From: Atkinsonella hypoxylon
Taxonomy: Eukaryota; Ascomycota; Sordariomycetes; Hypocreales; Clavicipitaceae
DNA length: 64,000 nucleotides
Assembly (NCBI GenBank): GCA_000729835.1
Contig: JFHB01000066.1
Coordinates: forward strand, 62,001 to 126,000
Direction: 5' to 3'
The notes under the pieces are model-generated. The model ran no database searches. It saw nothing but the letters and a program-made list of their open reading frames with translations, and was not told where the DNA came from. Of the stretch, positions 47,868-59,790 are shown one piece after another (position 1 is the stretch's first letter; each line of letters starts with the position of its first letter). The position numbers and the translations under genes were made by a program.

Positions 47868-50800
47868 CTAGCTAGAAAGCTCTAGTAACTTAATAAATTG
47901 TTAATGCTTTTAAATAGCAAGAGGCTTAGTTAGGCTATCTACTGGCATCTAATTTGTATCAATATAACTAACCTTAGCTATACCTTTACGAATCTTTTCC
48001 CTAATGTAATTAAACTTCAAAAGGGTGTGCTTAGTCCTACTATACAACGTTAGGTTGTAAGCAGTAACTATAGCGCCTTGATTATTACACCTAATAGGAA
48101 TAGGAGGGGTTAAAGGTAGCTTTATCTCCTTAAAAAGGCTGTAGAGCTACTCTAATTCCCTAATAGCTTTAGATAATGCATTAGATTCTGCTTCTAAAGT
48201 GGAAAGAGCAATAGTACTAGCTTTCTTCAATTTCCAGCTAATAGGTCCACCAGCTAGCTTATATAGATAAGCATAGGTTGATTTAGAAGAGACTTTATTA
48301 CCAGCAAAATCGCTATCGCAATAACTAAGGAGGGTCTTAAGTACTTCTTTACAACTAATAGAACTATTAGAAGCTTTAGAAGAAGACCCTATAGGGTGTA
48401 GACTAGAACGCTTATAAATAATAGCAAAGCTTCTAGTACCACTTAAGTACCTTAGGAGGTGCTTAGAGGCGTTTAGGTGCTCTATATAGGGCTTAGCTAG
48501 AAAGGTTAATAGCCACTAAACGGAAAAGGCAATATTAGCCCTAGTTAGCAACATTAGGTACATTATAGTGCCTATTATGCTCTAATAAAGCTTATAATCG
48601 GATTTTAAGAGAAGTTTTGTAACTAGTTGCTTTAGAATTCCTAGCTGTATAGGGATAGAAGCTAGCTTAGCATCTAGCATTTTAAATCTCTCTAGGGCTT
48701 TAAGGATATATTAAGATTAATGGATTTTAATAAACCTTTTAGACCTATTATAGGTGATTTAAACGCCTAGAAAGAATTCTACTAGTCCTCTATCTTCTAT
48801 TGGATAAGCTTTATATAATAGCTTCTTTAGCTTGTTGATATAGCTTAGATTTAGACTAATTAGAAGACAGTTATCTACATAAGTAGCAATATACGTAGAT
48901 GTAGCTGGGTTATAAAAGACTGCTGGGTCTAATATAAGAGGTTTAAATCTATGCTTTTGAAGTAATTCTGTTAGAATTTGCTGCCATTCTCTAGGACTTT
49001 GCTTTAAACTATAGAGGGATTTTTCTAGCTTAATTATCTAGTCTTTAGAAGGCCTATAATTACAGCTTTTTAGTAGCTTAGCTACTGATAGCGATGCTTG
49101 CTCTATAAATTCAACGAATCTATCTAGGATTTCTATATAAATAGCTTCTTTTAGCTTGCTATTTAAAAACGCTCCTATAAAGTCAATTTGCTCGACTTCC
49201 TAGTTATTAAAAGCTGCAAGAGCTAATAATATACGCTAGCTAGGAGGAATACTAGTTGCAGCAAAGGTCTCTAGGTAATCTTAACCTTCTATTTGCATAA
49301 ATCCCTTAGCAACAAGGCAGGCCTTATATTTTATAGAATTATTTTCTTTATCCTTTTTTAGCCTATAAACAAGCCTATTCTTTAGAACTCTTCGGCCCTT
49401 AGGTACTTAGTCTTTCCCTATAAATTTAAAGGTTCCAGCAGCTAATAGCTGCTTAAATTCGCTATAGGTAGCTTCTATCTAATGCTGCTTAGTAGAGCTT
49501 TTTAGGGCTTGCTTCTACGTATTAGGAAGTTTATCCTTATTACTATTAGAAGTAATAGCTGCTTTAGTCCTTGCCTTAAAGCATAGATCCTTAATTAAGG
49601 AAAATATATCTCTATCTAAATCTATAGTATCAGCATTAGCTTCAGCTTCTATAGGTTCTATATTAGCCTAAGGGGCTTCTATAGGTATAGGGGCTTTAGG
49701 GGCCTCTACAGCTTCTATAGGGTTGCTTAGTAGAAGAGCTTAATCTACAGGTTCTAGTAGATAATTTAGCACATCCAGATAACTAGGATAAGGATACTTA
49801 GGGGTATAATTATCCACTAATTTATCGATTTCTCCCTCTAAAGGATTATTCACTATAGAACTAATAGAAACCTTAGGGATACCCTAAGAAATAGGGCCTA
49901 TTCCTTCTATAATTTTAACGAAGCTAGTCTTAATAACAGCTTGTTTAGAGGGGATATATATTAAATATACATTAGAACCTAGCGTAGCTAAAAGTCTACT
50001 AGGAATAGTTCTTTTAGCTAGCTTCTGCAACCTAGATCTCTGTTCTAATAGGATTAGAACTTCGCAATAGGAGCCTATAGCTCTAATTTTAGAAAAATCA
50101 GGCTTATAGGTCTTAGAAGGCTTTAAATCAGCTAGATATAGCTGTTTAGGACTTAGTAGTTTAGTACTATTTGCAGTAGTATTAACTAAATCTACTATAG
50201 CAGGAAGGATATAAAACTATAGATACAGAGGTAATTGTAACCACTATAGGGTAGCACGCAAACGGTCTAGAAGTACCCTTATAGCTCTCTCTATTAGCCT
50301 ATTCTGTTCGTAAATATAGGGGCAAGAGGTGCTAAAGTAAATACCCTTAGAAGATAGCTAAGCTTACAACCTAGTATTAATTTCTATACTACTATTAAAA
50401 TAAAGGTGTTTAGGGTAGCAGTTATATTGGTTTTTTAATTCCTTAAAGAAGCCTTTAATACAGCTATAGAGAGTAGAACCCTCTTTATTAGCTAGATTAA
50501 AAGACTACTTATACCGTAATTTTCTATTAATTAGAAAAAGAACTAGAGGCCTCTTATTGTGCAGTATAGGCTCTATTTTAACAGTATCTCCCTCTATAAT
50601 ATCTAAATATCTAGGGGGGTTAGGAATAGTATGCTTACTAGGTCTTCTAACAGCTTTAGCTTAGTTGCAAGCTAGGCAGTTAAAATCCTTTTCCTTGATT
50701 TTTGTAAAATTAGAAATACCTTTAGTAATAGAAGCAGTCTTCTTTAGTAAAGGGAGTCCTATATGCCCTAATCTAACGTGCTAAGTAGCAGCTAATTCTA

Positions 50801-53599
50801 GGAGCTTCTTATAGGAAGAAGAAGCTATAGGGTTACTAGAATTATCATTAGAGCTAGCTTCCTGTTGCTCCCTATCTTGCTAGATCTCTTAAGAACCACA
50901 GGCCTCGTTTAAGGGATCTAGACGGCTACTTCCTCTAATATCCAGCAACTTAGGATTTAGACCTTCTAAATCCCCGTTATTAGAAGGAATCTAACTAGGA
51001 GCCCGTTTAGGAACTAGGGCTAATAGCTCTATAGCATTATTATTAGTATTATCTTCTTCTTTAAAATCAGATAATTCCTCGATTTAGCTATATTCCTCTA
51101 GATTAAAACTAGGCTGTTAAGGGATTTAAACCTCTATAGGATAACTAGCATTATAACTGCCATTATAACTATTGCTAGCTAGAAATCCTATATAAGAGAG
51201 ATTAGCGTAGTTTTTACACACTCTAGGGGTCTCTTGCCCCTTAAGCTATAAGAAGAAACCATGCTTTTTGGGATTTAGAAGCCTACAGCAGCTTCTATTA
51301 GCTAGAAATAGCTGATTTCTAAGGAGAGTGCTCCCTGTTAAATAGTGCTTTAGACCACTAATTAGGTTAGTATCTAAACCTAGGCAATATAGAGCATCCT
51401 TTAGAGCTAAAGGCCTGTATTTAGCTGGATTTGTACTAACTAGTACTTTGTCGCCTCAAAACCAAACCCCTAAATGACCATGCAGCCCACACTAAAGCGG
51501 GTGACGATATAGCGCACGTTAAGATCGAAGAGGATCGGCAGAGAGCGAGATATTTATTAGTGCATGCTATTAAGCAATAGCAGGCAAGAAGATTAAATAG
51601 TTAGAAAAGGCAGAAATAAAATATTAATTGCAGCTTAGAAGATATACGCGCGCAAAAGGGGCTAAATATACTAAAGAGTTAGGGAAAGTGTTACTAGCAG
51701 CGAAGTAATGTCTCTTAAGCGTTAAGTGTTGTAAATTAAAGCGGGCTAAAAGATATTAATTAATTAAAAGAGCAAAAGCCTAAAAAGAATCAGTAGAAGC
51801 TGCTTACGCGCTTGCTTACTTAAACTATCTAGACGTCTAGGCGATGCGCACTCTTATAGAGAAATCCTGTATGTAGCATCCCTTGCAAAGCTAATATAAG
51901 AGCGCAAGGGGGTAACCCCGCCGCGACACAGTACCTAGAATACAGCAGTTCCCTGTCCTTTAGGATAAATAGGACCTCCTCCAGTAGCAATAGGCGCGGT
52001 TTTACCCTTTTTTATAGGCTTAAAAGTCCTAAAAAATGCCTTATTGTTAACTATATAACAGGTAGAACCTGTATCGTATAGTAAGGAGTTTTTAATTATT
52101 CTATTAGAATAGTTAAAAGAAGGGGTATTATTACTAGTAGTACTAGTATCACTAGTAGTGGATTCTGTATCTAAATCGTAAGAATTATCACTACTAGAAC
52201 TGCTAGATTCACTATTGGAATCTATAGTATCCTAGTTGCTAGTAGATAGGTTATAACAACCTATAGCAAAAGCAGCTTCTCCATCCTTATTCCCAGAGTT
52301 TTTGTTACTTCTTCTTTGGCCCTTCTACTTCTTCTTATTCTTAAAGGCTTTATCTGTATCTTTAGAGGCATTAGAATCGTTAGAATTAGAATCGGAATTC
52401 TTCTTCTGATTAAGAGGATTCTTTCCTTAGTTAGCTTTATTATTATTAGAACTATTAGAATTAGAAGCTTTATAACTAAGAGCCTTAGATATAGAGGAGC
52501 TTTTATCTCTTTGTTCTTCTAATAAGTTAGCTATAAGGAACTGTAAATTTAGCATTTTTACAAATAGACCTTGTGCTCTAGCAGCTCTAATAGAATATTG
52601 CTGCCTTTCAGCCTAGCTAGAGAAGGTCTTCTTTAAAGCATTAATATAATAATTTACCTAGTCAATAGGATTAATAGCTACACTATAGAGCTGTAATCTA
52701 GCTAGTAAATTATTAAATTCAGCATTAAAGGCCTCTAAAGATCCCTTATAGTTTAAAAACGATAAGTTATAATAACTAGTATATAGCGTACTACGTTGTA
52801 TTTTAGCACTCTACAAATATTGCCTAACTAGAACGTTATAGGCATCTACAGGGAACTTATGCTAGCTTATAGCAGCTTAAGGTCTAGATTAGCAACTATC
52901 TCTTATAATTATAAGGATAATAGCTTATTCTAAATCTACTAAAGTACTAGCTATACTAGGATTATTAATAAATTAAGGGAACCCTAGTGCCCTAAATTAA
53001 ATAGTTAAAGCTTGCTTCTACTGTTTAAAATTTTTAGGGCCTTTTAGCTTAGCAGCCTCTAGAATAGAGTGGACCTTCTTATTTAACTCTTTTATAGTGC
53101 CTTTATTAAAAGCAGGCAGAAAAGTAGCACTATTAGAGGAACTAGAAGGTTTAGGGGCTTTAAAAGAGACTTTAGAAGCTCTTTTAGAAGTAATAGGATC
53201 TACTACCTTAAAGGGAGACCCTATAGAGAGATTACCTATAGATGTAATTATAGTATCTAATTTACTTAGTAAATTAGCTATATTACCTTCATTTTAGCTT
53301 TATTTTGCTTCACTATGCCTAATGAATCTATTTAGGGTCTCTTGTTGCTTATCCATTTAAGCTTTTAGATCAGCTTAAATATTATAGACTTATACTACTC
53401 TTTTAGAAGCTAATCTAGCTTCTTTTAGAGCCTTCTTAGCTATATAATCTTCTTTATTAGAAGAGGAATCTACTAGCTAAGGGGGGGACCTTACTAGACC
53501 AGGAAAGCTAGTAGCAGCAGCTAGATTAGCTAGTATACTAGAACTACTACCCCTTTTAGGGCTTATGCTCTTTCCCTTGCCTGTTCCTTTTAGTGCTAT
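47868..53599 (-). pseudogene. Copia-A4 gag-pol polyprotein remnant, split by a solo LTR
   Basis: Minus-strand copy of the Copia-A polyprotein, from an ATA at 53599 (mutated ATG) to about 47868. Same domain order as A2: Gag with Ser/Asn and basic tract near 52200-52450, protease near 52040-52080, integrase near 49900-50800, RT near 48800-49450 and RNase H with MPADS/PLA near 47912-47960. The Gypsy-A LTR at 51447-51930 sits between protease and integrase. Stops are RIP-type. Small in-frame length differences from A1 occur in the Ser/Asn-rich Gag repeats. Confidence 0.9.
51447..51930 (-). repeat. Solo Gypsy-A LTR nested in Copia-A4
   Basis: A 484 bp LTR with no internal region, flanked by gtac on both sides (51443-51446, 51931-51934). 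The uninterrupted site in Copia-A2 reads ggtactag. Both ends are little mutated (tttgtcgcctcaaaacc... and ...gtaaccccgccgcgacaca); the middle shows moderate RIP. Such solo LTRs usually arise by recombination between the two LTRs of a full element. Confidence 0.92.
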
Positions 53600-54553
53600 T
53601 TTAAGGGTTTAAAAAGTAGCTAATTTAACGCTCTTTTATAGCTAATTATAGCTAAATTACAGTGGAAATAGTAGTAAATAACAGTAATAACTTCTACTAG
53701 ATATTAATAGATTGCTCTATTATAGGCCTAGAAGTGCCCTATATCTTTAGAAATTATACTGAGATTTTTCTCTAATTTCTTTCGTAATAGGTATAATGGG
53801 CTCTAAAGGCTACATTATATTGCAATCTGTATGCGCATACAATTTGTATAGCAGACTAGATTAATAAGCAGTTGCGAGGGGCATAAAACATAGGTTCTAG
53901 CTATTTTTAGCTAAAAAATTCAGGAGATTCTTCTCTAATTAGGTTCCAATAAATCAGTAGAAACATAGGCACAGCTAATTTAGAGATATCCAGCTAATTC
54001 CCACTTTAAAATCCTGACCAGTAGGATTACCACATAAATTAATTCTGCGACCGAAAACACAGGAATATCTACAACAAGAGCTGTTAGGCATACACTACAA
54101 ATTGTAGTATAGCTACTAACAAGGGTGCACAGGGTGCACAATATAATAACAACAACAAGCAATGCAGTGCAGCGCTAAGCTTATTTCTTAATAGAAATAA
54201 TTAATTAAGCAGTGCCTAATAAAACGATTTGCAGTGCGAATGTAATGTGTGCAGATGTATATATTTTAATGTTGCGCAACAATAGAACCTAGCTATTAAG
54301 AATAGCTTCAAAAGTGTGTATACACAGGGTGTATAGAGTGCAGGAGGCACAGGGTAGGCAGAATAAAAACACCAGTATAGTAGCTAGCAATGTGTGTGCA
54401 GCAGGTATTAATAGCTTCCAGCAAGCTACTAATTTTTAGCAGCAATAGCTGCTAGCGCAGGTCTTAATATAGCTTCTAGTGGGTAATACAGTACACAATA
54501 GTAGATTTTCAGCGGGCTAACAGCTTGCAGATAGGTCTTCCGGGCTTATAACC
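53600..54553 (-). other. Copia-A4 leader with primer-binding site
   Basis: Minus-strand leader. ggttataagcccggaagac (54553-54535) directly follows the 5' LTR and is the least mutated primer-binding site of the family. No ORF supported. Confidence 0.75.
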
Positions 54554-55247
54554 TGTTGAAAATAATAGGGATTATAGGACTAGATAGAAGAGGGTAGTAG
54601 TCTCTTATATTTAGCACCTGTAATTGCTCCTAGCAATTATTACGTAGTAGAAGCAGCAGCGGCCTAAATCAAGCTGTAGTGTATAGTATAGATTACATAG
54701 AGGCAGTAGATAACTATAATAATAGTGGTATCTTATATTAAGAGCGCTGTAACAAACAAGTGAGGGTAGAATCTTAAATCTTTCTAGTCCCTTATAGACC
54801 TACTGACTATATTAGCGGGCTGTAGTCGCTAGAAGGGGCTTATAGGCTACTTTATAATTTCCGCAAAAAGATTTACTATATAAAAACAAAAAAATCGACT
54901 TACAGCTATACAAACGAGATGCCTATATGCATAATTTAACAAATTCCACTAATAACAAGCAACCCTTATAAGCAACTCTATCCAACAATTATACTATTAA
55001 ATAGCCCTAATTCTTAGCTTTTAAATGGTATACTTCTTGAATTTCTACTATTGCTAGTTGTAGAGAAAATCGCTGTTAAAGTTGACTATAGGTTAGGCAA
55101 CTTTGCCCTAGTCGATTCTAGATGTTTTGCATCTAGTAACAGTGATATCTCTACTAAAAATCAACGTAACAAGACCTAATAAGGGTCACGTGATAGAGCA
55201 ACTAGTAGGCATAAAAATAGGCTATACAGGGTAGCTTATTTTTAACA
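54554..55247 (-). repeat. Copia-A4 5' LTR
   Basis: 694 bp; on the minus strand it starts tgttaaaaataagc at 55247 and ends attttcaaca at 54554. Keeps TCACGTGA near 55186-55193. Shares the A4-specific variant with its 3' partner. Confidence 0.93.
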
Positions 55248-56900
55248 ACTCTCTATAGAGATAAAGAGAAGGAGAAGGTTATAGAGAATATTAAAGTAGA
55301 AACAGCTAGTAAAGTAACGCTAGGAAGTTAACTAGCTACAGCTTTATAGATACTAGCTAGAATAACGCTATTTCTAAATAAACACTTATAGAGCTTATAG
55401 AACTAAGGAGTGCAGAAAGACCTAGTATACCTAATAAGGTTAAATATAGTTTAGAAAAGGGAAAGAAGGTTCCTATTAAAGGTAAAAACATAAGAATAGA
55501 TTGCAGACTACACCCTTAATATATAAACAGCGCTAGTCTACTAGAGCTGCCTTTAGGTCCTTAAGTATAAGCTATTAACTACTATACTAATATATAGAAT
55601 ATATAAGTTGCTAATGTTAAGCTATCTAGGACGAAATACTACGTTCTAGGCATTAATATATAACTATTACTAGAATAGGCTGTCCTAAGATGTTGCTTAG
55701 TATATCTAAAACTACTACTATTACAGCAGCTAGAAGAGTAGGAGGTTACAGTAAGGCCTCTTACAACCTATTCTAGCGCTAAATAGGTATTAGTTATAGA
55801 TCTCTATAGATTTTATAATAGATTTACTAGCGCTAAACTAGGCTATACCCTTTTACTTAATAGTTATTACTAATTAACTTTTAAAGTATATATAGTTAAA
55901 GGTAATAACTTCTATAGAGGTAGAGGAATATACTTAGCAGTTTAAGCATTATTAGTAGTAGTTTTATAGGTTCCTAAAATAAATTATCTCTAACTATAGT
56001 TTAAATTAGTTAAGTACCTTTTAAACTACTCTTTATTACCTTATTAGAATTAAACAATTACTGTTTATATTCTATTACCTATAGATAAACAGTAGAATAA
56101 AGAGAGTTAATTAGGAAGTGTAAGTAATTCTATAGGTTATAGTTACCTTTTTGCAGTTTAACTAGCTTAAATATCTCCTTATATATTAACTAGCTATTAA
56201 CAATAGGAATTCCTTAGTAACTAGCATAAGTTTAAACTAAGTAATATATAGGTACAATATAGACTTTATCTAAAAGCTTATAGATAAAAAGAAGTTCTAA
56301 GTCTTATATAAAAGGTAGGCTTTAGCGTTTCTTAAATAGCTATAGAAGAGTATAAATATTACTTAAGCTATAATTAACTTTATCTAGTAGAGGCAGCAAA
56401 AGTAATTAAATAGAAGCTATAAGCTAGTAGAATAGTATAAGGTAGAGAACTTAGTTTAGCTAATACTTTATTATATTAAAATAAACTACTTAAGTTAAAA
56501 GCTTAATTAGGTTATAGTAAAGTATATAGTTATAAATATACTAATACCTTTAACTATAAAGTTAGATATTCTACTAGAAATTTACTTAGTTTTTTATATT
56601 AACCTTATTAAGTAAGTAGCAATAAACCCTTTACCTTTCTAGTAGCTAATAGACTTAAGGCTTAATCTTAAGCTAACTACAATAGATATTAACTTATCCC
56701 TTAAGGAATATAGAGTAAAGGAAATTCTAGCTACTAAAAATACCTTAGGCTAAAGGAAACACTATTAAGTGCTTATTAAGTAGGTAGAATTTATTTAGCC
56801 TATATAGAAACTACTAGAAAACTTTCTTAATATAGAGGCACTAAATTAATTTAAGTTATAGTAAAGAGGCACTTAATTTAATAATAGGCCTAGTAAAGGT
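55248..56900 (+). pseudogene. Gypsy-B copy 2, integrase and chromodomain remnant
   Basis: Continues Gypsy-B after the Copia-A4 TSD. The integrase core reads SIDFIIDLLALN at 55803-55838 (family SMDFI.DLP.S), followed by YLIVITN (VVVDR), and IEVEEYT near 55912. Then a C-terminal region with the pattern KLDILLEIYLVFYINLI near 56558-56610 (family KLD.P..IHPVFHV.LL), and a chromodomain EYRVKEILATKNT near 56707-56745 with FLILRH-like end near 56822-56840. The chromodomain tail targets some Ty3/gypsy integrases to heterochromatin, which fits this location. Dead through RIP stops. Confidence 0.83.
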
Positions 56901-58007
56901 ATAGTAAAATTTTATATAAACTTTAATAATAATTTAGTTACCTTTAACTAAAAACAAAAAGAAAATAAACTTCTCTTTATAGAGGCCTATATAACTAATA
57001 AAAAAAAATAAAAATAAAAAATAAAACAAAAGAAATTTCTTAGTAAGTAGTAAAAGAGCGTTAGTGCTTATAGCGTAAAGGTATAACTATCTAGAAGGCG
57101 CTCTATTGCTCTCTAAGCAGTTATAAAATAGAAGCTAAAGGAACTATATAGTGTCCCTAGAGTAGTGTAGAAGCAGGAGCTAGAATAGTAGCACTAGTAA
57201 AAGATATAAGAGCTAAAGTAGGTAAAGATATAACTAGTGCTCTAGATTAAAGCTTTACTCTAGTAAGTATAGGTAAAAATATAATATCTTAAATAGCTTA
57301 GCGCTTTAGGTGTAAAAGTATAGTTCTAAGGGAGAGAAAGATAAAGAAAGAGAAAGCTAAAGAGACAATAGGCTAGGTTAAAGTTATACACTCTAGGAAT
57401 ATAAACAGTAATTAGCGCTATAAGTAGTTTAAGCTTTTAAGCTCTACCTAAAGGTAAGTATATTTCTAGTGTATTATCTTAAGGTTATTCTATAAGAGTA
57501 AAGAGATAATATATAGCAGCAGAGAAGCCTTATACAGCAGTAAGGAGGCAGCAGTAGTAAAGGTTAACAGTATACAATAAAGTGTAAGTATAGGTAGAGG
57601 CAATAATAAAAGTATAGTAATAGTAGTAGTAGTAGTAGGTACAGAAGAGAATAAGAAGTTATTATTAATATCTATAAGAATATACTTATACTTATTAGGG
57701 TTAAACTTATTATCCTTTAGAACAATAGAGGCTATAGTGCTTTTATAGATTGCAGAAAGAGAAAGAGTAAGTGCAGAAAAGCTATTAGCTTAAGTTATAT
57801 AATAAAAAAAAGAAGAGAGTATAACCTTCTCTTCTATATAATTAGTAGTAAGTACATCCTTAAGAATAATATTATAGTAATTATATATATTTAAGAACTT
57901 ATAGATAAAGATAGTTTAGTAAATAAGCTAGCTAAAGTAAGAGAGAATTAATGTAAACTTAACTATAAAACCTTAGTTAGTAAGTTTCTATATTCTAGTA
58001 AAGTAAT
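56901..58007 (+). other. Unassigned RIP-mutated DNA after Gypsy-B pol
   Basis: Begins with A-rich aaaaaaaataaaaataaaa (about 57001-57030) and holds an (AGT)n run near 57617-57638. No family motif recognised on either strand. Probably the 3' part of Gypsy-B, since it follows the chromodomain without a visible boundary, but no Gypsy-B 3' LTR was found. Confidence 0.4.
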
Positions 58008-58012
58008 ACTGT

Positions 58013-58186
58013 TGTAACGGACTAGGTCTTTGACCTAGTCTTGTAATATAGATGTTAATTGTACAGAGTCGTGCGACTTGTACAATACGTATCCTTTTGC
58101 CGTAGGGGTTAGGTGGGGGGATTAGGCTAACGCCTATATAGAGTGCGTAGGCATCCGCTATAGCCCAATTAGGCTACTCTATAATA
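58013..58186 (+). repeat. TRIM-like element, left LTR
   Basis: 174 bp. A perfect hairpin GACTAGGTC-ttt-GACCTAGTC occupies 58020-58040, right behind the terminus. Confidence 0.88.
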
Positions 58187-58370
58187 TTTATATAAGTTAC
58201 CTTAAGGTTATAGGTTTAAACTAGCGCAGAACAGCTTCTAGGCAGGTTAAGTTCTAGGGCAGCAGGGGGGTCCAACCTAGGCTAATAAGGCAATAGATCC
58301 TTAGGGGGTATATAGTATTACAACTAGCTTCTAGCTAACAATAAAGAGACTGTATGTAACAGGGGAGCTA

Positions 58371-58544
58371 TATAACGAACTAGGTCTTTAACCTAGTCTT
58401 GTAATATAGATGTTAATTGTATAGAGTTGTGCGACTTATACAATATATATCCTTTTGCCGTAGGGGTTAGGTAGGGGGATTGGGCTAACGCCTATATAGA
58501 GTGCGCAGGCATCCGCTATGGCCCAATTGGGCTACTCCATAACA
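58371..58544 (+). repeat. TRIM-like element, right LTR
   Basis: 174 bp, starts tataacgaactaggtc and ends ctactccataaca; identical in length to the left copy, with transition differences only. Confidence 0.88.
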
Positions 58545-58549
58545 ACTGT

Positions 58550-59790
58550 AGATAAGAATACCTAGTAAAGAGGCTTAGATTCTAGATGCAGCCTCTATAC
58601 CCCTATATATATAGTTAATATTCTCTCCTTTAGCTAGAACAATAGTTATATAAGCCCTTCTTATAAAGGTTGTTGCAATATAGTATATAAATGTCTTTAA
58701 GAATATTGCTATTAAATAACTCTAAGTTGTTTAAGTCCCCTTATATAAGGAAACTATAGATATAGCAGCAGTAAGGGACTAATAGCACTGTAGAAGCAGA
58801 AGCAGTAAGGGCGCTAGCGTTAGTAATATAACTGCTAAAGTTCTAAATATACTTCTAGTTAGTAAAGGAATAAGCTATATATAAGTAAAGGGGCAGTATA
58901 CTTTAGGCTAATAAGATAACATTTTGCAATTTTAATTAGTAAGCTATTAGCAGTTAAATAAATCCTGTTTAGATATATTAAAAAGAGGTTCTTTTACATT
59001 AAAAGGAGCAGCAGCAGCTATATAGTAAAGTAAGGAATTTTAGGAAACTATAATAGAATTATTTAGTTATAATATAGAGGTAAAATAAAATATAAAGAAG
59101 AAAGAAAAAGATAAAGAAGAAAAAAGAGGAATTATTTATTTTTATATTAAAAATAGCTAAAGGCTAGCTACTAGTTTATTATATACTAAAGGGATAACAA
59201 TAATAACAACTGTTTACGCTCTACTAACTATTAGTTTATTGTGCACTAAGAGAATAGCACTAATAATAACTGTTTGCACTTTACACCCTTAATAACACCC
59301 CTTATATATAGATAGGTTGTATATATCTGTTAACTGTTTGTAACAGCAATAAGGATAAGAGAGAGAGAATGCCTTTTAGTTAATAAGAGAGATTGTTATA
59401 CAATAATTACTTAGAAAATAAAGAGACCTAGGGATATAGGTAGCTTATACGCTAGTAACACTAGTATTATAGCTAGCGCCTATATAATAAGTAGATAATT
59501 AATAGCTATATATAGAGAGCTATAAAGTAGAGAGAGGTAGGGGGTTAATAGACCTTAAAAGAGTATAATTAAGTAGAGGGAGGCGTAATTAACCTATTAT
59601 AGCGTAACTAATAGGTTAGTTAGTAGGGCAATTAACAGCTGTTGCTAAGGTGCTATAGGCAATTAGAGGGAAGGGAGGTAGAGTAGACGTTTGTTTATAT
59701 ATTAGCTCTACAACACTACACTAACAATAAACAGTGCATTAGTGCAGCAATAGAACAGCTAAAGTAAAGCGCCTAGGGGCAGACGTTATA
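58550..59790. other. Unassigned RIP-mutated DNA between the TRIM-like element and the Gypsy-E LTR
   Basis: No ORF or family motif supported. It contains an A/G-rich stretch near 59090-59130 and a 60 bp tandem duplication (listed separately). It must have been contiguous with 57900-58007 before the TRIM insertion, because the TSD is intact. Confidence 0.4.
59161..59280. repeat. 60 bp tandem duplication
   Basis: Two 60 bp units (59161-59220, 59221-59280) align without gaps, for example ctagtttattatatactaaa against ttagtttattgtgcactaag, differing mainly by transitions. Origin unknown. Confidence 0.75.

Larger units (their letters stand above)
46897..55247 (-). mobile_element. Copia-A4, full-length Ty1/copia retrotransposon on the minus strand with a nested solo LTR
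   Basis: 8351 bp including a 484 bp nested Gypsy-A LTR; without that and its 4 bp duplication it is about 7.86 kb. LTRs are 46897-47590 (3') and 54554-55247 (5'), 694 bp each, with TSDs actct (46892-46896, 55248-55252). Both LTRs share a private change relative to A1-A3: ctagatagaagagggtag replaces ctagatatctaagagggtag, and ttatattta replaces ttagattta. This shows they derive from one transposition and marks a subfamily. Confidence 0.94.
33561..57000 (+). mobile_element. Gypsy-B copy 2, chromodomain Ty3/gypsy element hosting three insertions
   Basis: Pieces in order: 5' LTR 33561-33739 and 37239 to about 37388; gag to RNase H about 37389-40559; a bridge 46761-46896; integrase and chromodomain 55253 to about 56900. 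They are separated by Copia-A3, Copia-C and Copia-A4, each flanked by a perfect 5 bp TSD, so removing the three elements restores one collinear Gypsy-B. The 3' LTR is not recognised; the end given is approximate. Confidence 0.85.
58013..58544 (+). mobile_element. TRIM-like miniature LTR element (532 bp)
   Basis: Two direct 174 bp repeats (58013-58186, 58371-58544) surround a 184 bp non-coding core, and the whole is flanked by perfect 5 bp duplications actgt (58008-58012, 58545-58549). The termini are TGTAACGG...CCATAACA. The core ends with acaggggagcta, a possible polypurine tract. There is no coding capacity, so mobility would need proteins from another element. The two LTRs differ only by C/T and G/A changes where compared. 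This is the structure of terminal-repeat retrotransposons in miniature. Strand is inferred from the polypurine tract. Confidence 0.88.

Noticed and set aside
52316..52522. 68-codon plus-strand ORF
   Set aside because: Antisense to the Ser/Asn-rich Gag tail of Copia-A4; Ile/Leu/Arg richness is what the complement of that repeat gives.
53980..54162. 60-codon minus-strand ORF in the Copia-A4 leader
   Set aside because: The leader is not coding in the other copies, where the frame is not kept.
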